Assembly (NCBI GenBank): GCA_001509335.1
Contig: LGGY01000173.1
Coordinates: 1 to 7,533, forward strand
Source: Fidelibacterota bacterium 46_43
GTDB lineage: Bacteria > Fidelibacterota > Fidelibacteria > Fidelibacterales > Fidelibacteraceae
Length of the DNA stretch: 7,533 nucleotides
Direction: 5' to 3'
In this document: piece after piece, positions 5,399 to 7,533 of the stretch
How positions within the stretch are numbered: the stretch's first letter is position 1
How the letters are laid out: every line of letters begins with the position of its first letter
Position numbers and translations under genes: made by a program
The notes under the pieces: generated by a model
What the model saw: the letters and a program-made list of their open reading frames with translations, nothing else
Databases searched by the model: none
Told to the model about the DNA's origin: nothing

Positions 5399-7330
5399 CT
5401 ATTCCGCATATTCAGGTCTTGATGCTTCCAGCATCCAATTGATAAATTCATCGAAACGGAGTGAACCCCGGTCCCCTTTCCGGTGTTGCCGGACACTGAC
5501 CAGGCGGTCTTCCACTTCTTTATCTCCAATTATACACATAAATGGGATTTTATTCAATTCCGCATCGCGTATTTTTGCACCTATTTTCTCCTGACGGTCA
5601 TCCATTTCCACCCGGATTCCCTTTTGAAAGAGAGAATCGGCGATTTCACGGACATATTCCAGGTGACGATCGGCAATCGGCAGGAGTTTCACCTGGACCG
5701 GAGCCAGCCACAGGGGAAAATGTCCGGCTGTATCTTCGATGAGAATCCCGATAAATCGTTCCAGGGAACCCATGATAGCCCGGTGGATCATAAAGGGCCG
5801 GTGTTTATTCCCGTCCGTGCCTGTATATTCCATATCAAACCGTTCCGGCTCGTTGAAATCAAACTGGATAGTGGTGCATTGCCATAAGCGGCCAATGGCA
5901 TCTTTGATTTTTATATCAATTTTAGGTCCATAGAAAGCACCGCCTCCCTCATCCACTTCAAAATCAACACCTTTCTTTTTCAGGGATGCCCTCAGGGATG
6001 CCTGGGCTTGTTCCCAATCCGCCGGATCACCGACAGATTTTCCTTCAGGGCGTGTGGAGAGATAGACTTCAAAATCGGTAAAACCAAAAGTTTTCAAATA
6101 ATCAAAAGAAAACTGGATGAGTTTTTCCACTTCATCATTCAACTGATCCGGTGTACAGATGATATGGGCATCATCCTGTGTAAATCCCCGGACCCTCATG
6201 AGTCCATGCAAAACCCCGGACATTTCATAGCGGTAAACGGTTCCCAGTTCAGCATAGCGGACAGGCAGATCCCGGTAGGAATGCTGGCGGCGTTTATAAA
6301 TCATAATGTGAAAGGGACAGTTCATGGGTTTGATGAAGTAATCCTGACCTTCAACCTCCATAGGACTGTACATGGAATCTTTATAAAAACCCAGGTGTCC
6401 GGACGTTTTCCAGAGTTCCGCCTTGCCAATATGGGGGGTCTGGACCAGTTCGTAACCGGCTTTCCGGTGCTCCACATGCCAGAAATCCTCAATAATTTTC
6501 CGGAGCGTTGCCCCTTTGGGAAACCATAAGGTGAGTCCCTGGCCTACCCGGTCGGAAAAATCAAAAAGATCCAGTTCCCGCCCCAGCTTCCGGTGATCCC
6601 GCTTTTTGGCTTCTTCCAAAAAATTCAAATAATTTTTGAGCCCCTTTTTATCAGGAAAGGCTGTTCCATAAATCCGGGACAACATTTTGTTCCGTTCATT
6701 GCCACGCCAGTAGGCACCGGCTACACTCAAGAGTTTAAAGGCCGGGACTTTCCCTGTTGAGGGGATATGGGGTCCACGGCAAAGATCAGAAAATTCTCCC
6801 TGGGTATAGATGGATAAAATCTCATCTTCCGGGATTTCACGAATAATCTCCACTTTATAGGTCTCACCCAGATTTTCAAAGAAACGTATCGCTTCATCAC
6901 GTGTGACTTCACGGCGGGTGACCGGAAGATCTTCGGAAATGATCTTTTCCATTTCCTTTTCAATCTTATCCAGATCCTCTTCGGTAAAAGGAACCGGGGC
7001 ATCAAAATCGTAATAAAACCGGTTTTCGATGGCCGGTCCGATGGTGACTTTTACATTCTTAAAAAGTCGCTGAACCGCCTGAGCCATAATGTGTGCTGTA
7101 CTGTGGAGAAGAATATCGTGGGCTTCAGGGGATTTATAGGTAATCAACAGGATTTTAGAATCATGCTGTAATGGACGTTTCAAATCAACCAGCTTACCGT
7201 TAACTTTTGCGGCAAGACAGTTCCTTGCGAGTCCTTCACTGATTGATAAAGCCACATCGTAAGGGGTCGATCCTATGGGAAATTCCTGAACACTGCCGTC
7301 AGGAAGGGTAATCTTTATTGATTCTGTCAT
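5399..7330 (-). CDS. thrS: Threonine--tRNA ligase
   Basis: Cytosolic class II synthetase that charges tRNA-Thr and hydrolyses mischarged Ser-tRNA. The 643-aa product is full length. It has an N-terminal TGS domain (1-65), then an editing domain with HSTAH (76-80) and CRGPH (184-188) carrying the expected His76, His80, Cys184 and His188. The catalytic core (about 265-540) has the zinc ligands Cys338 (KPMNCPFH), His389 (FTQDDAHI) and His516 (FMIHRAIMG), motif 2 around RYAELGTVYRYE (358-369), and motif 3 at GSLERFIGIL (521-530). The anticodon-binding domain is at about 545-640. The start is ATG at 7328-7330, with no clear ribosome binding site upstream; the conserved TGS start supports it. It is the first gene of the cluster and ends in TAG, 39 bases before infC. 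I see no E. coli-like thrS operator. Confidence 0.98.
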   Translation of the reverse strand: MTESIKITLPDGSVQEFPIGSTPYDVALSISEGLARNCLAAKVNGKLVDLKRPLQHDSKILLITYKSPEAHDILLHSTAHIMAQAVQRLFKNVKVTIGPAIENRFYYDFDAPVPFTEEDLDKIEKEMEKIISEDLPVTRREVTRDEAIRFFENLGETYKVEIIREIPEDEILSIYTQGEFSDLCRGPHIPSTGKVPAFKLLSVAGAYWRGNERNKMLSRIYGTAFPDKKGLKNYLNFLEEAKKRDHRKLGRELDLFDFSDRVGQGLTLWFPKGATLRKIIEDFWHVEHRKAGYELVQTPHIGKAELWKTSGHLGFYKDSMYSPMEVEGQDYFIKPMNCPFHIMIYKRRQHSYRDLPVRYAELGTVYRYEMSGVLHGLMRVRGFTQDDAHIICTPDQLNDEVEKLIQFSFDYLKTFGFTDFEVYLSTRPEGKSVGDPADWEQAQASLRASLKKKGVDFEVDEGGGAFYGPKIDIKIKDAIGRLWQCTTIQFDFNEPERFDMEYTGTDGNKHRPFMIHRAIMGSLERFIGILIEDTAGHFPLWLAPVQVKLLPIADRHLEYVREIADSLFQKGIRVEMDDRQEKIGAKIRDAELNKIPFMCIIGDKEVEDRLVSVRQHRKGDRGSLRFDEFINWMLEASRPEYAE

Positions 7331-7377
7331 GAGTTTTCAGTTTATCTTTCATCGTTACATTGTCAATTTTCAAATTT

Positions 7378-7406
7378 CTTATAATTTACATACCATTATC
7401 TGTTCA
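7378..7406 (-). promoter_or_regulatory. Weak candidate promoter for the operon
   Basis: On the minus strand TGAACA (7401-7406) and TATAAG (7378-7383) are separated by 17 bases, giving partial -35 and -10 matches (4/6 and 5/6) and a leader of about 40 bases before thrS. A second option is TTGACA (7361-7366) with TAAACT (7339-7344) at 16 bases, which would start transcription almost at the ATG. The region is AT-rich, so such matches arise easily, and the organism's promoter consensus is unknown. Confidence 0.25.
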
Positions 7407-7420
7407 TACAATTAGTTTTG

Positions 7421-7436
7421 GACGTTGAGACGTTGT
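7421..7436. repeat. Two tandem copies of an 8-base unit
   Basis: GACGTTGA is followed directly by GACGTTGT, one mismatch apart. Alone it would be trivial, but it is the start of a run of three different short tandem repeats reaching the window edge. Confidence 0.5.
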
Positions 7437-7450
7437 TGAAAGTCATATAT

Positions 7451-7477
7451 CGATTGATTCGATTGATTGGATTGATT
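7451..7477. repeat. Three tandem copies of a 9-base unit
   Basis: CGATTGATT occurs twice perfectly and then once as GGATTGATT, uninterrupted. No reading frame crosses it that resembles a gene. It is intergenic, upstream of thrS. Confidence 0.75.
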
Positions 7478-7481
7478 CCAT

Positions 7482-7515
7482 TGCCCACCCAGTGAAAAGC
7501 AGTGGACAGTGGGCA
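7482..7515. repeat. Inverted repeat of 7 bases
   Basis: TGCCCAC (7482-7488) is the exact reverse complement of GTGGGCA (7509-7515), with a 20-base loop. The right arm lies inside the heptamer array, so the left arm may be a copy of the same repeat in opposite orientation. It has no T-tract and is not a convincing terminator. Confidence 0.4.
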
Positions 7516-7533
7516 GTCACCAGTCGACAGTCA
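7499..7533. repeat. Five tandem heptamers with a CAGT core, cut by the window edge
   Basis: Five consecutive 7-base units read GCAGTGG, ACAGTGG, GCAGTCA, CCAGTCG and ACAGTCA. All share CAGT at units 2-5, then G or C, then G or A; the first base varies. The array reaches the last base of the window, so its true length is unknown. Degenerate heptamer arrays of this kind occur between genes in several bacterial lineages; their function is unclear. Confidence 0.75.

Noticed and set aside
6008..6529. Plus-strand open frame of 173 codons inside thrS
   Set aside because: Antisense to the ThrRS catalytic core with no credible start or domain; treated as a shadow.
7331..7533. T-box or E. coli-type thrS operator upstream of thrS
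   Set aside because: No T-box consensus, specifier-like hairpin or anticodon-arm mimics could be recognised; the sequence is AT-rich and then repetitive.
7421..7533. CRISPR array
   Set aside because: Units are 7 to 9 bases and directly adjacent, without spacers, and no cas genes are present.

Overview
The window is one continuous stretch of bacterial housekeeping sequence, with every supported gene on the minus strand. In transcription order, from the right edge to the left, the genes are thrS, infC, rpmI, rplT, pheS, pheT, a small ZapB-like coiled-coil gene, zapA, and the first 86 codons of rny (RNase Y), which runs off the left edge. Gaps between genes are 12 to 49 bases, and at two junctions the genes overlap (1 and 17 bases). 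This looks like a single long operon, possibly with internal start sites that I cannot locate.

The first block (about 3251-7330) holds threonyl-tRNA synthetase, initiation factor IF3, ribosomal proteins bL35 and bL20, and the alpha subunit of phenylalanyl-tRNA synthetase. PheT follows (826-3222). The promoter-distal end switches topic: a ZapB-like coiled-coil protein and ZapA, both expected to act at the FtsZ ring, and then the membrane-anchored endoribonuclease RNase Y. The operon thus links tRNA charging, translation initiation, 50S assembly, division and mRNA decay.

The only appreciable non-coding stretch is 7331-7533, upstream of thrS. It is AT-rich near the gene, where weak promoter-like hexamers can be picked out. 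Further out it becomes a mosaic of short tandem repeats with periods of 8, 9 and 7 bases plus an inverted repeat, and it continues past the right edge.

The gene order (pheT, coiled-coil gene, zapA, rny) and a PheS with an inserted four-cysteine cluster suggest a Gram-negative lineage around the FCB group (Bacteroidota-related or candidate phyla such as Marinimicrobia, KSB1 or Calditrichota). This placement is inferred from impression and synteny and is not firm.

I found no mobile element, CRISPR array, RNA gene, toxin, defence gene or clearly novel system. The points most worth a second look are the AUU start of infC and its frame continuity with thrS, the ZapB-like gene with a textbook heptad pattern, and the repeat mosaic upstream of the operon.
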